DNA of 64,000 bases from Roseburia faecis (GTDB lineage Bacteria > Bacillota > Clostridia > Lachnospirales > Lachnospiraceae). Below, piece after piece: positions 42,691 to 51,037 of the stretch. Both the position numbers and the translations under genes were made by a program. Numbering within the stretch: position 1 is the first letter of the stretch; every line of letters starts with the position of its first letter. The stretch is from contig NZ_CVRR01000003.1 of NCBI RefSeq assembly GCF_001406815.1, positions 44,514-108,513 of the forward strand, written 5' to 3'. Below the pieces are notes generated by a model, which was not told the origin of the DNA, made no database searches, and saw only the letters and a program-made list of their open reading frames with translations.

Positions 42691-43413
42691 ATGGAAGCAA
42701 CGGAACAGTTTTTGCAATGGGTGGAGGAATCGGGCAACATTGTATTTTTTGGTGGAGCAGGGGTATCGACCGAGAGCGGAATCCCGGATTTCCGTAGTGT
42801 GGACGGTTTGTATAATCAACAGTATAAGTATCCGCCGGAGACTATTTTAAGCCATAGTTTTTACCGGCAGAATCCGGAAGAGTTCTACCGGTTTTACCGG
42901 AACAAAATGCTCTGTCTGGATGCGCAGCCAAATATCACCCATTTCAAGCTGGCAGAGCTGGAAAAAGCAGGAAAACTGAAAGGGGTCGTGACCCAGAATA
43001 TCGATGGTCTGCATCAGAAAGCCGGAAGTAAAAACGTCATGGAATTGCACGGAAGCGTATTGCGCAATTACTGCGAACGCTGTGGACAGTTTGTCAGCGC
43101 GGAAGATATTCTCCACTCGGAAGGAGTTCCGGTCTGTCCTGTCTGTGGTGGTCCGGTGAAGCCTGACGTAGTTCTTTATGAAGAAGGGCTGAACCAGAAA
43201 ACACTGCAGGATGCGGTATTTTATATCAGCCATGCGGATATGCTGATTGTGGGAGGAACTTCGCTTGCCGTATATCCGGCAGCCGGCCTGATTGATTATT
43301 ATAGGGGAAATAAGCTTGTTTTGATTAATAAGAGTGCAACTCCAATGGATGCGCGGGCGGATCTTCTTATCCAGGATGGACTTGGAAATGTCTTTTCACA
43401 GATCGAGTGTTAG
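42691..43413 (+). CDS. cobB: NAD-dependent protein deacylase, sirtuin family
   Basis: 240 residues. Removes acyl groups from lysines using NAD. All motifs are intact: GGAGVSTESGIPDFRS (NAD binding), TQNIDGLHQKAG, catalytic histidine in ELHGS, a zinc site CERCGQF...CPVCGG, and VGGTSLAVYPAAGL. AGGAGA lies seven bases before the ATG. A monocistronic unit. Confidence 0.95.
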   Translation: MEATEQFLQWVEESGNIVFFGGAGVSTESGIPDFRSVDGLYNQQYKYPPETILSHSFYRQNPEEFYRFYRNKMLCLDAQPNITHFKLAELEKAGKLKGVVTQNIDGLHQKAGSKNVMELHGSVLRNYCERCGQFVSAEDILHSEGVPVCPVCGGPVKPDVVLYEEGLNQKTLQDAVFYISHADMLIVGGTSLAVYPAAGLIDYYRGNKLVLINKSATPMDARADLLIQDGLGNVFSQIEC

Positions 43414-43427
43414 CCGGAAAAAATAAT

Positions 43428-43469
43428 AGACAATTGCGGCTCCTGCCACCGCGGGTTTTACAATTGTCT
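43428..43469 (+). promoter_or_regulatory. Leader hairpin before the DUF951 gene
   Basis: Arms AGACAATTG / CAATTGTCT with an inner GCGG...CCGC pairing. Similar in core (AATTGC) and position to the hairpins before rsmI and the arginase-family gene. It could instead act as a weak terminator for cobB, but no T-run follows. Confidence 0.5.
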
Positions 43470-43498
43470 GTAAGGGGAGAAAAAGAAGGAGACCAGCT

Positions 43499-43690
43499 AT
43501 GAATCAGTACCAGTATGAAGTGGGAGATATTGTGAAATTAAAAAAGCCACATCCGTGTGGCAGCCATGAATGGGAGATTTTGCGCGTGGGCGCGGATTTC
43601 CGCCTGAAATGCACTGGCTGTGGACATCAGATGATGGTGACACGTAAGCTTGTGGAAAAGAATACAAGAGGCTTGCGGAAGCCGGAATAA
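43499..43690 (+). CDS. DUF951 domain protein
   Basis: 63 residues, an almost complete match in pattern to the small DUF951 family: EVGDIVKLKKPHPCG, WEILRVGADFRLKCTGCGH and the end RKLVEKNTRGLRK. Conserved cysteines (C20, C38, C41 region) may bind metal. Function unknown; widespread in Firmicutes. AGAAGGAG precedes the ATG. Confidence 0.9.
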   Translation: MNQYQYEVGDIVKLKKPHPCGSHEWEILRVGADFRLKCTGCGHQMMVTRKLVEKNTRGLRKPE

Positions 43691-43725
43691 AGTGCATGTA
43701 GTGAAATTGTAATTTCCATAGTATT

Positions 43726-43778
43726 AAAAATTGCTTCTTTAGATACCATTAAAAACAGTATCTGGAGAAGCAATTTTT
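43726..43778. terminator. Bidirectional terminator
   Basis: Arms of 21 bases, AAAAATTGCTTC...GATAC / GTATC...GAAGCAATTTTT, between the DUF951 gene and the converging XRE gene. Confidence 0.93.
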
Positions 43779-43781
43779 CTG

Positions 43782-44210
43782 TTATAAAGGCTTGCGGGCC
43801 TTAATTTTTGTAAATTCAATAATTTCTTTCTTATCCTCTTCGGATATCTTATTAAAATAAAAAAGCAATTCTTTTTCCAGATTCGTATGAAACATGTACT
43901 TTTTTTTATTCGCGGGATCATTAAAAAATTCAAGAAACTCAGATAAGTCTTCGCTGGACTGGGAAGGAACCGGTGCATCATAGGAAACTTCACGGTCAAT
44001 ATCAACGGTCAGATGCATGAGATCGTCAATCGAAATGTTGTATAGACCCGCCAATTTGTATAATGCTTCGGCATCCGGTGTCCGTCTGCCAGTTTCATAA
44101 TGGCTGTATGTCTGGCGGACAATACCAAGCACCGCGGCTACATAATCCTGCGTGTAATTATTTACCTTTCTCAGTTCTTTCAATTTCTGAGGAAGTTTTT
44201 TTTCACTCAT
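43782..44210 (-). CDS. XRE-family transcriptional regulator
   Basis: 142 residues. N-terminal helix-turn-helix (LPQKLKELRKVNNYTQDYVA, then RQTYSHYETGRRTPDAEALY) followed by a short C-terminal part with a predicted helical end. The ETGRRTPDAEALYKLAGLYNIS stretch is typical of clostridial SinR/Xre-like regulators. GGTGG lies upstream of the ATG. It reads away from csrA and flagellin across a 320-base AT-rich spacer and could regulate itself or that operon. Confidence 0.88.
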   Translation of the reverse strand: MSEKKLPQKLKELRKVNNYTQDYVAAVLGIVRQTYSHYETGRRTPDAEALYKLAGLYNISIDDLMHLTVDIDREVSYDAPVPSQSSEDLSEFLEFFNDPANKKKYMFHTNLEKELLFYFNKISEEDKKEIIEFTKIKARKPL

Positions 44211-44512
44211 AATAAAATACCACCTTTTCTTAAAATTAGTCTATTTTTTCACATATCATGAAATGTTACAGATAGTAGCTATTGATAAAACAGAAGTTAA
44301 TTTATTGTAGGAAGCGAAAAAATAGTCATATAGTTACAGAATGTTGCATAAAAATGTAAAATATGCACAAAAATAAACGGTTTTTAAACGAATGAGAATG
44401 GAAAAATTAGATAAAAAGTAACAAAATGTAGCAATTATAAAAAATAGAGGTTAACAAACCGTAGCGAACGGACGATATAAAAGATACAAAACGTAGCAAA
44501 AAAAGGTTTTGC
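44211..44512. other. AT-rich spacer upstream of csrA
   Basis: About 300 bases without a gene. It holds the minus-strand XRE promoter, several ATGTAGCAA/GTAACAAA-like words about 32-33 bases apart (44428, 44461, 44493), and the sigma-28-like promoter listed separately. Confidence 0.5.
44452..44478 (+). promoter_or_regulatory. Sigma-28 (FliA/SigD)-like flagellar promoter
   Basis: TAAC (44452-44455), 15-base spacer, GACGATAT (44471-44478). The sigma-28 consensus is TAAA-N15-GCCGATAA. It lies about 50 bases before csrA and upstream of flagellin, a late flagellar gene. Confidence 0.7.
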
Positions 44513-44530
44513 GTGCATGGAGGTAAAAAA

Positions 44531-44827
44531 ATGCTGAAACTTTCATTGAAACAGGGACAATACGTAAATATCGGGGATGACATCCGTGTGGTCTATGTAG
44601 GTGGTTCGGGTAATCACGCAAGGCTGCTCATTGATGCCCCGAGAGAACTCAATATTGCCAGAAGTACCACGGAAGAAAATCCGGCACGAAAGAGAGAAAC
44701 CTATTATGCAGAGCCGGGCATTTCCAGAGAGGCACAGCAGGAAATTAAGAGAATCCTGTGGAACGAGAGGATGAAGGCAGAGGCAAAGAAAGATGCAGAG
44801 AGTTTGAAAGATAAATTTAACTCCTGA
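44531..44827 (+). CDS. csrA: CsrA-family RNA-binding translational regulator with C-terminal extension
   Basis: 98 residues from ATG 44531 with GGAGG upstream. The CsrA core covers about 1-50: MLKLSLKQGQYVNIGDDIRV, RLLIDAPREL, with the RNA-contacting L4 and R44 in their usual positions. A charged helical extension of some 45 residues follows, longer than the usual CsrA tail. In Bacillus, CsrA binds the flagellin leader and blocks its translation, with FliW as antagonist; here csrA directly precedes flagellin. fliW is not in the window. Confidence 0.88.
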   Translation: MLKLSLKQGQYVNIGDDIRVVYVGGSGNHARLLIDAPRELNIARSTTEENPARKRETYYAEPGISREAQQEIKRILWNERMKAEAKKDAESLKDKFNS

Positions 44828-45019
44828 TCTGTTTTAAATTCTGGTAATAGGCGGGGCACACCCGGGACGCTTCGCTTATTTGATACAAGGTCGCAAAGCA
44901 TCAAAAGATGCTTGTGACGCGTTACTGCAAAGTGACGCAATAAGAACACCTTAGGAAAAGGATTTCCAGAGGAAAACACATAATACCCCGCATAGCGGGA
45001 GTTCAAGGAGGATTCTATT
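44828..45019 (+). promoter_or_regulatory. Structured flagellin leader with GGA motifs
   Basis: Hairpins AGCATC-AAAA-GATGCT (44897-44912) and CCCGC-ATA-GCGGG (44987-44999) with several GGA motifs between and after them (TTAGGAAAAGGATTTCC, CAGAGGAAAAC). The ribosome binding site itself, CAAGGAGGAT (45004-45013), fits a CsrA site. Suggests direct CsrA repression of flagellin translation. Confidence 0.6.
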
Positions 45020-46510
45020 ATGAGTATGGTAGTACAACACAACATGCAGGCAGCAAACGCAAACAGAATGCTTGGTATCACATCCGGAGCACAGGCTAAG
45101 TCAACCGAGAAGTTATCTTCCGGTTACAAGATCAACCGTGCAGCAGATGATGCAGCAGGACTTACCATTTCCGAGAAGATGAGAAAGCAGATCCGCGGAC
45201 TGGACAAGGCATCTTCCAATGCACAGGATGGTGTATCATCTGTACAGACTGCTGAAGGTGCTTTAACAGAAGTTCACAGCATGTTACAGCGTATGAATGA
45301 ACTTGCAGTTCAGGCAGCAAACGGTACAAATTCCAAGGATACAGACCGTAAGGCTATCCAGGACGAGATTGATCAGTTAAATACAGAGATCGACCGTGTT
45401 GCTGAGACAACCAAATTCAATGAGATTTACCTGTTAAAGGGTGATGACGGTGAGAAGACAATTAATATGAAGGCACATGATGCCGGATTAAAGGGAACTC
45501 TGACCGATAATGGTGATGGAACAGCTACATTTAAAATGGATGCATTGAAGGCTGGAGATAAAGTTTCAATCGGAGGCCAGACGTTTTCCATTGGAGCATC
45601 TACAAAAGAATTAAAGGACATGTTGACAACTGCTGATATTGATACAAAGCACCAGGATGTTGTGGTAAATGGAGATACTTATAAATATGTGGCTGCAAAA
45701 GCAGCAGTTACAACTGGTACAAAGGCAGATGGAAATGCAGCTGGATGGTATAAAGACGGAGTTGTACCAGCGGATACTGGTACCGGAATTGTAGCAGATG
45801 CAGATTATGCGGATGCAGCTGAATTTAGTACAAAGGTAACATCTGGAACTGTTAAAGTAGGTACAAAGGAACTGTCCCTTATTGCAGATAATGATGGTGA
45901 TGGAGTTGATGATAACAACAAAAATGTAATCAGTAAAGAAAAAGCATATAGTCTTGCAGCAGCTGAATTATTGAAAGCAAACCAGATTGGTGATACTCAG
46001 AATCAGGCAAAAGTGGGTATTGATAAAAACTATACTGCAATGACACTTGCAAATGCAACTAATACAATTGAAATTCATACAGGAACTGCAAAAGTTGCCA
46101 ACACATTAAGTTTCAGCCTCCATGTAGGTGCAGATGCTGACATGACAAACAAGATCACAGTTGATATTGACACCATGAACTCTGCAAACCTTGGAATCAA
46201 GGGCTTAAACGTAACGGACAAGAACGGTACAGCAGCAACCTACGCAATCGATGCTATTTCCGATGCAATCTCTAAGGTTTCTTCCCAGAGATCTGCACTT
46301 GGTGCTGTACAGAACAGATTAGAGCACACCATCGACAACCTGGATAATATTTCCGAGAATACATCTTCTGCTGAGTCTCGTATCCGTGATACAGATATGG
46401 CAAAAGAGATGGTAAACTACAGCAAGAACAACATTCTTGCACAGGCTGGACAGTCTATGCTCGCACAGGCTAATCAGTCTAATCAGGGTGTACTTTCTCT
46501 GTTACAGTAA
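45020..46510 (+). CDS. fliC: Flagellin
   Basis: 496 residues, the flagellar filament subunit exported through the flagellum. The conserved N-terminal D0/D1 (QHNMQAANANRMLGI, KLSSGYKINRAADDAAGL) and C-terminal D1/D0 (TDMAKEMVNYSKNNILAQAG, ending NQGVLSLLQ) are complete. The D1 motif LQRMNELAVQAANGTNS matches the TLR5-recognised pattern. The central part, about residues 145-375, is a variable D2/D3-like region rich in Asp, Thr and Lys. AAGGAGG lies eight bases before the ATG. Confidence 0.97.
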   Translation: MSMVVQHNMQAANANRMLGITSGAQAKSTEKLSSGYKINRAADDAAGLTISEKMRKQIRGLDKASSNAQDGVSSVQTAEGALTEVHSMLQRMNELAVQAANGTNSKDTDRKAIQDEIDQLNTEIDRVAETTKFNEIYLLKGDDGEKTINMKAHDAGLKGTLTDNGDGTATFKMDALKAGDKVSIGGQTFSIGASTKELKDMLTTADIDTKHQDVVVNGDTYKYVAAKAAVTTGTKADGNAAGWYKDGVVPADTGTGIVADADYADAAEFSTKVTSGTVKVGTKELSLIADNDGDGVDDNNKNVISKEKAYSLAAAELLKANQIGDTQNQAKVGIDKNYTAMTLANATNTIEIHTGTAKVANTLSFSLHVGADADMTNKITVDIDTMNSANLGIKGLNVTDKNGTAATYAIDAISDAISKVSSQRSALGAVQNRLEHTIDNLDNISENTSSAESRIRDTDMAKEMVNYSKNNILAQAGQSMLAQANQSNQGVLSLLQ

Positions 46511-46528
46511 AAGTAAATATGGTCATTA

Positions 46529-46566
46529 CACATCAAAAGGGATTCCTCGGAATCCCTTTTGGTGTG
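46529..46566. terminator. Bidirectional terminator after flagellin
   Basis: 18-base arms CACATCAAAAGGGATTCC / GGAATCCCTTTTGGTGTG with a single G-U pair. Serves flagellin and the opposing nuclease-like gene. Confidence 0.93.
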
Positions 46567-46567
46567 T

Positions 46568-47533
46568 TTATGCTTTCACTGGCATAGAATTTAATGCTTT
46601 TTCATATTCTTCTGGAGAATATTTTTTTAAAATTTGTTCTTTGGTTAAACCAAGATCAATCATATTTTGAATTGCATCGATTCTGCCTCTGGCCTCTCCT
46701 CTGGCTTCGCCCTGTTCCAGCAATTCTTCAGACCGTAACTTCAAAATCTTACCACCCATAATCTCACCCAATCCTTTCCTGATAGCATTATCCTCTGGGA
46801 TAATATAATCCGCGATTTTCTCAATTAAAACAATCATATCCATATAAAGATGTGACTTTTGTTCTTTTTCGGACGCGTCCTCTAACCTTCGGTTGATCTC
46901 CCGGAAATCGTCCAGCAGATGCTTCACTTTTTTCGAATTCGTTCCATTGTGCTTCAAAAAATGTTCATACCGTAAGATATGATACGGAAGCAGAATCAGC
47001 AGCCGTTTTTCAAAAATCCGATCCACCGTGTATCTTTTCGCCTGCAAAACCGGAACGCGGTAACGTACTTTCTGACCATCTGCAAACGTTACGATTGCCT
47101 CATGATAATCTGGAAGCGAACGGTGATTGCGGATATAAAGCACGCACGATTGAGGAAACGCAATCTCCCAAATTGCATGTTCCCCCAAAGAAGCATGTTC
47201 AAGTGCAATCGAAATGTCGTACTCGAACATCCGGATAACCATTGTCCTGTCCTTAGAGGACTGGCATTCCAGATGGTATATATGTCCACCAATCCGGATA
47301 ATGGAGTCCGTGATCACGGTTCCGTACTTTTCGTAATGTTCGTTTCGCAATTGTTCAAACTGTTCCTCTTCGCTGTAAGAAGTATGGAAAACTTCGTTGA
47401 TCAGCGGGATGAGAAGCTGCGGCATTTTTTGCGCGATGGTTCGGAATACATCGTCGAAAATCGTGCTGTGATCTGTTGTGTTTTCTGTGTCGGCATTTGG
47501 CAACGAAGTTGTCAAAATGTCAGTGTTCCCCAT
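46568..47533 (-). CDS. Rpn-family (PD-(D/E)XK) nuclease/transposase-like protein
   Basis: 321 residues from ATG 47533; the frame is open 13 codons further but AAAGGTAGGAC fits the shorter start. The N-terminal PD-(D/E)XK-like core has TDHSTIFDDVFR, VITDSIIRI and YHLECQSSKD (acidic-x-Gln site), as in Rpn recombination-promoting nucleases. The C-terminus has a duplicated GEARGEARGR segment followed by IDAIQNMIDLGLTKEQILKK, a tail that recurs in many Lachnospiraceae paralogues. No inverted repeats typical of an insertion sequence flank it. Confidence 0.8.
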   Translation of the reverse strand: MGNTDILTTSLPNADTENTTDHSTIFDDVFRTIAQKMPQLLIPLINEVFHTSYSEEEQFEQLRNEHYEKYGTVITDSIIRIGGHIYHLECQSSKDRTMVIRMFEYDISIALEHASLGEHAIWEIAFPQSCVLYIRNHRSLPDYHEAIVTFADGQKVRYRVPVLQAKRYTVDRIFEKRLLILLPYHILRYEHFLKHNGTNSKKVKHLLDDFREINRRLEDASEKEQKSHLYMDMIVLIEKIADYIIPEDNAIRKGLGEIMGGKILKLRSEELLEQGEARGEARGRIDAIQNMIDLGLTKEQILKKYSPEEYEKALNSMPVKA

Positions 47534-47554
47534 GTAGTGTCCTACCTTTCCTTT

Positions 47555-47584
47555 AGTATATATCATAAGCATCTGCTTTTACAA
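47555..47584 (-). promoter_or_regulatory. Promoter of the Rpn-type gene
   Basis: On the minus strand TTGTAA (47584-47579), 18-base spacer, TATACT (47560-47555), about 22 bases before the start codon. Confidence 0.5.
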
Positions 47585-47795
47585 TATAGAAAGTATAAAA
47601 AACAGAGCTGTTATGACCAGTTCTATGAAATTGTGGTTCTAATGGAAATTTATGAGCGAAATGCTCTCCATGAGTGGTGATTGCGGTACAATGGCGATGT
47701 ATCGCATAAGTAATTGTGGTATATAATTTTATAAATCCAGTAAAAACAGAATATCGTATTTTCGGACAGAAGTCAAATGATTTATAACAGTAACA
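47585..47795. other. Spacer without recognised gene
   Basis: About 210 AT-rich bases between the Rpn-type gene and the dehydratase-operon terminator. I see no conserved motif; the short open frames here have no ribosome binding site. Confidence 0.4.
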
Positions 47796-47852
47796 CAAAA
47801 ACAACAATTGCGATACGATTGGAAAATAAATCGTATCACGATTGTTGTTGTA
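47796..47852 (-). terminator. Terminator of the 2-hydroxyacyl-CoA dehydratase operon
   Basis: On the minus strand, arms ACAACAATCGTGATACGATT / AATCGTATCGCAATTGTTGT (one bulge) followed by TTTTTG. Confidence 0.8.
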
Positions 47853-47867
47853 AAATTATTTTCTGGT

Positions 47868-49583
47868 TTATAGGATCTCCTCAAGCCCATACAATGCCGC
47901 ACCCAGTGCACCGACAATCTCTGGTTCCTCATAGATATGTAGTTTTTCTCCAAGCTGCTCCTCCAGCACGGCAACGACACCCGGATTCTTGGCAACACCG
48001 CCAGTCATCATATATCCCGGATTCAGACCGACACGTTTCAGGAGGGACATTGCTTTCCCGGCAATTGCCTTGTGAATTCCATGTGCAATATCGGCAATCT
48101 CTTTGTTCTGTGCGATCAGGGAGATAACTTCCGATTCAGCAAAAACACTGCACATGCTGCTGATTTCAATATTTTCTTTGGACTGCAGGGATACCGGGCC
48201 AAGTTCGTCGATACTGATTTCGAGGGAGCGCGCCATCATTTCCAGAAAGCGGCCGGTTCCGGCAGCACATTTATCATTCATGACAAAATCGGCAACTTCT
48301 CCATTGTCATTCAGCCGGATGGCTTTGCTATCCTGACCGCCGATATCGAGGATCGTGTGAACGTCCGGGAAGAGAAGATGCGCACCTTTTCCGTGGCAGC
48401 TGATTTCGGTTACATTTTTGTCCGCAAATGGAATGCTGACACGACCATAACCGGTGGATACAATCAGGGAAATATCTTCCCGGTTAAGTCCGGCCTTTTT
48501 CAGAACGTCTGCCAGTGCGGCATCTGCACTCTGGGAAGATTTGGCTCCGGTGCGGACAACTGAAAATGCTTTGATCTGTCTGTTTTCGTCTAAGATTACG
48601 GCGTTTGTAGAGGTAGAGCCGCTGTCAATTCCTAATGTATACACAGTGTCACCCTTTCTTTTTATCATTTGTTTTTCCCCGGTCAAGGACAATCCTTTTT
48701 TCACTTTCAATTCTTCCATAAAGGCTTCCACACGGGTCCGAACCTGTCCGGCACATTGTCTGGTGGAATCGGTTTCTACCAGCAGAATCGGTAGATCCAG
48801 CCGCTGGCGGAAATCCGCATACTCGTAAGAATAAGAGTCACAGAATTTGACGGTATGATATATAATTCCATCCAGGCGGTCGGTAAAACCGTCAAGAAAA
48901 TGTTCACGGTTCGCTGCTTTTAACATGCGCATGCATGGAATCTGGTTTAGCAGCGCGGCAGCATAAGAATGCAGGATCTGATCCTCTGTAATGGAAAAAT
49001 CACGTGCAAGTCCGGTGCATGTTAAATCAAACAGCAGATTGGCACCGCGGTCGACAAGCAGCTGACGGATTTCATTGTTGCATCGGGCACCCATGATACC
49101 AATATTGAGTTTCTGTCCGTTTCCTTTTTCGGACGCTGCGCTGGCAGACATGCGGGTGTTTTCCTGTTTTTTCAAGGCCGCTTTGTTCTGCATCATGGAA
49201 ACAAAACGTTTCAGATCCAGTGTTTTTCCGGAGAAAGCCTCGTACTCCGTGAGCATTTGTTTTAACTGGCGCTCATAGAGTGCTACTGCGAAATCATTAA
49301 ATTTGCGGGGAATATCCAGCAAAAAGAAAAATTTATCCGGGAACTGGCTTTTTAATGTGTCATACAGACGCCGGATACTGTCGCAGCAGGTAGTCAGAAT
49401 GACACCCTCATAGTCATGTTCCATCACATCTTCCAGCACGGCCTTGGTATAGGAACAGATGTTGGCGTGCATCAGGGTGTCCGCGTGGTTAAAATCCGTA
49501 ACGGATGGTTCCAGACGTGTGATTTCCGTGTCCATGGCTTCAAATAATTCCATGGGGGTATATTTACATACATAACCTAACAT
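47868..49583 (-). CDS. Fused 2-hydroxyacyl-CoA dehydratase subunit and activating ATPase
   Basis: 571 residues. Residues 1 to about 305 are an HgdB/FldC-like dehydratase subunit (GVILTTCCDSIRRLYDTL, GIMGARCNNEIRQLL, KFCDSYSYEY, ILLVETDSTRQCAGQVRTRVEAF in parts). From about 315 on is a BadF/HgdC-type ATPase (TLGIDSGSTSTNAVILDENR, STGYGRVSIPFADKNVTEIS, ILDIGGQDSKAI, NDKCAAGTGRFLE, SSMCSVFAESEV), which holds the bridging iron-sulfur cluster and drives ATP-dependent electron transfer. Such activators are usually separate genes. AGAGAGGA precedes the ATG, which lies in the end of the partner gene. The substrate is unknown. Confidence 0.9.
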   Translation of the reverse strand: MLGYVCKYTPMELFEAMDTEITRLEPSVTDFNHADTLMHANICSYTKAVLEDVMEHDYEGVILTTCCDSIRRLYDTLKSQFPDKFFFLLDIPRKFNDFAVALYERQLKQMLTEYEAFSGKTLDLKRFVSMMQNKAALKKQENTRMSASAASEKGNGQKLNIGIMGARCNNEIRQLLVDRGANLLFDLTCTGLARDFSITEDQILHSYAAALLNQIPCMRMLKAANREHFLDGFTDRLDGIIYHTVKFCDSYSYEYADFRQRLDLPILLVETDSTRQCAGQVRTRVEAFMEELKVKKGLSLTGEKQMIKRKGDTVYTLGIDSGSTSTNAVILDENRQIKAFSVVRTGAKSSQSADAALADVLKKAGLNREDISLIVSTGYGRVSIPFADKNVTEISCHGKGAHLLFPDVHTILDIGGQDSKAIRLNDNGEVADFVMNDKCAAGTGRFLEMMARSLEISIDELGPVSLQSKENIEISSMCSVFAESEVISLIAQNKEIADIAHGIHKAIAGKAMSLLKRVGLNPGYMMTGGVAKNPGVVAVLEEQLGEKLHIYEEPEIVGALGAALYGLEEIL

Positions 49584-50854
49584 GATGAATTCCTCTCTTT
49601 ATCCAGAATTTCCAGAAAAGCTTCCAGACGGGTTTTGATCTGTCCGTTATGGCTGTTCCGGCGGTCCATGGCATCGCCATCCAGAACGAGCAGTGGAATA
49701 TCCGCGGCCTTGAGTGTTTCGCGAAGCTGGAATACTCCGCCGGCAGATTGCTTACAGCCCCAGTGGCAGAAGTTAATGACGCCATCGGCATGCATTTCTT
49801 TTGCCAGTTTTACGACCATATTTGCTTTTTTTTCGTATGGACCGTTATAGAGATTGTTTAGCATTTTAGTGGCAAGTGCTTCCAGTGGGTGGGTGGTATC
49901 CAGTTCGTCCATGTAATCCAGGTTCATTTCGGTACACTGGACCTGGTAATCTCTGTTCAGGTTAAAATAGTGTTTGAGTGTTTCCTGATAAAAAGGAAGC
50001 AGATGTACCCACACAATCCGGGTGCCGTCATATTTCGGATATTGTTTGATATCCTCGGCAAAACTGCGGAACAGATCAAGGGTTTCCGGTGTTCCGATGT
50101 TTAAGTGGGTGGCAAAAAGCATGTACATCTGCAGAGTCAGTGTCGATGGATAATAGCGCTCTGCCTGCAGTTTTAAAAACTCTTTGTAATAAGCTTTCGA
50201 CTGGTTTTCGCGGGCAAGTGTTTCCGACAGGTCATCCATGGACAGACGTTTTCCGGTCAGTGCTTCCAGTTTCTGAATCAGTTCTTTCAGCTGCATGGTC
50301 ACATATTCCACGGCTTCCGGAGAACAGCTGATCGGCACATCGATCACATAAGTGTCAAGATCCGTGTGCCGGCTGACATAGCGGAATGTGTTAATATTGC
50401 CGTCACAAATCATGGAAGTTGTCACACCGAGTCTGGCAGGTGAAATAATTCCGGAGTCTACGGCACCGATAAAATCTTTGTGATAGGAACAGAGCGTGGA
50501 GGCAATTCCCCGGCTTTCTGCGCGGTCGATAAAATAGTCTTCACACGTAAATCCTGAGAGAAACGAGGAAAGACATTCCATGGAAAGCGCACTGAGTCCG
50601 AAGCACTGGAAAATTTCCACGGGTGCAAACAGATTGCACCAGACCGTGGATTCCGGGTATTCCAGCGCATGAAGCGTATTTTTTACGCCGAGCGTATTCA
50701 GCTTCTGATATGCTTTCGGCATTGTTTTTTCTGCAAAATGTTCAGTCCGAAACTGTTCGAGATGTAATCCGATGTCAATCATTTTGCGGGAAACTGCCGG
50801 GTGGGTGCCGGCATATTTTTTAATATAATTTCCGTAAGTTTTGACGATATTCAT
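49577..50854 (-). CDS. 2-hydroxyacyl-CoA dehydratase family subunit
   Basis: 425-residue HgdA/BcrB-like subunit, partner of the downstream fusion protein. Visible elements: VWCNLFAPVEIFQCFGLSAL (first cluster cysteine region), MICDGN, INFCHWGCKQSAGG near the C-terminus, then LLVLDGDAMDRRNSHNGQIK and TRLEAFLEIL, the typical family end. Cysteines in these motifs should bind a [4Fe-4S] cluster. Members include dehydratases of 2-hydroxyglutaryl-, lactoyl- and phenyllactyl-CoA and benzoyl-CoA reductases; no CoA-transferase or electron-transfer genes are adjacent, so no choice can be made. It overlaps the fusion gene by seven bases. Confidence 0.9.
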   Translation of the reverse strand: MNIVKTYGNYIKKYAGTHPAVSRKMIDIGLHLEQFRTEHFAEKTMPKAYQKLNTLGVKNTLHALEYPESTVWCNLFAPVEIFQCFGLSALSMECLSSFLSGFTCEDYFIDRAESRGIASTLCSYHKDFIGAVDSGIISPARLGVTTSMICDGNINTFRYVSRHTDLDTYVIDVPISCSPEAVEYVTMQLKELIQKLEALTGKRLSMDDLSETLARENQSKAYYKEFLKLQAERYYPSTLTLQMYMLFATHLNIGTPETLDLFRSFAEDIKQYPKYDGTRIVWVHLLPFYQETLKHYFNLNRDYQVQCTEMNLDYMDELDTTHPLEALATKMLNNLYNGPYEKKANMVVKLAKEMHADGVINFCHWGCKQSAGGVFQLRETLKAADIPLLVLDGDAMDRRNSHNGQIKTRLEAFLEILDKERNSSC

Positions 50855-50967
50855 AGTATATATCCTTTATTAAACAGGTTCATTTTCAAAAAATTATTAT
50901 AACCTTGTGTCTGTAAAAAATAAAGTTTTGTGTAATAAAATTTAGAAAAACCTAAGAATCTAAAATA

Positions 50968-50996
50968 TTGCGTATTATAGGGGGATTGATTATAAT
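50968..50996 (+). promoter_or_regulatory. Sigma-A promoter of the coiled-coil/two-component operon
   Basis: TTGCGT (50968-50973), 17-base spacer, TATAAT (50991-50996), 42 bases before the start codon. Confidence 0.7.
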
Positions 50997-51037
50997 AGAA
51001 AGTACGGAATTATCTATTATGGAAGGAATCAGGACAC

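Noticed and set aside
44428..44500. LytTR-type pairs before csrA
   Set aside because: GTAGCRAA words recur at 32-33-base intervals but do not match the 10-bp box or the 21-bp period.
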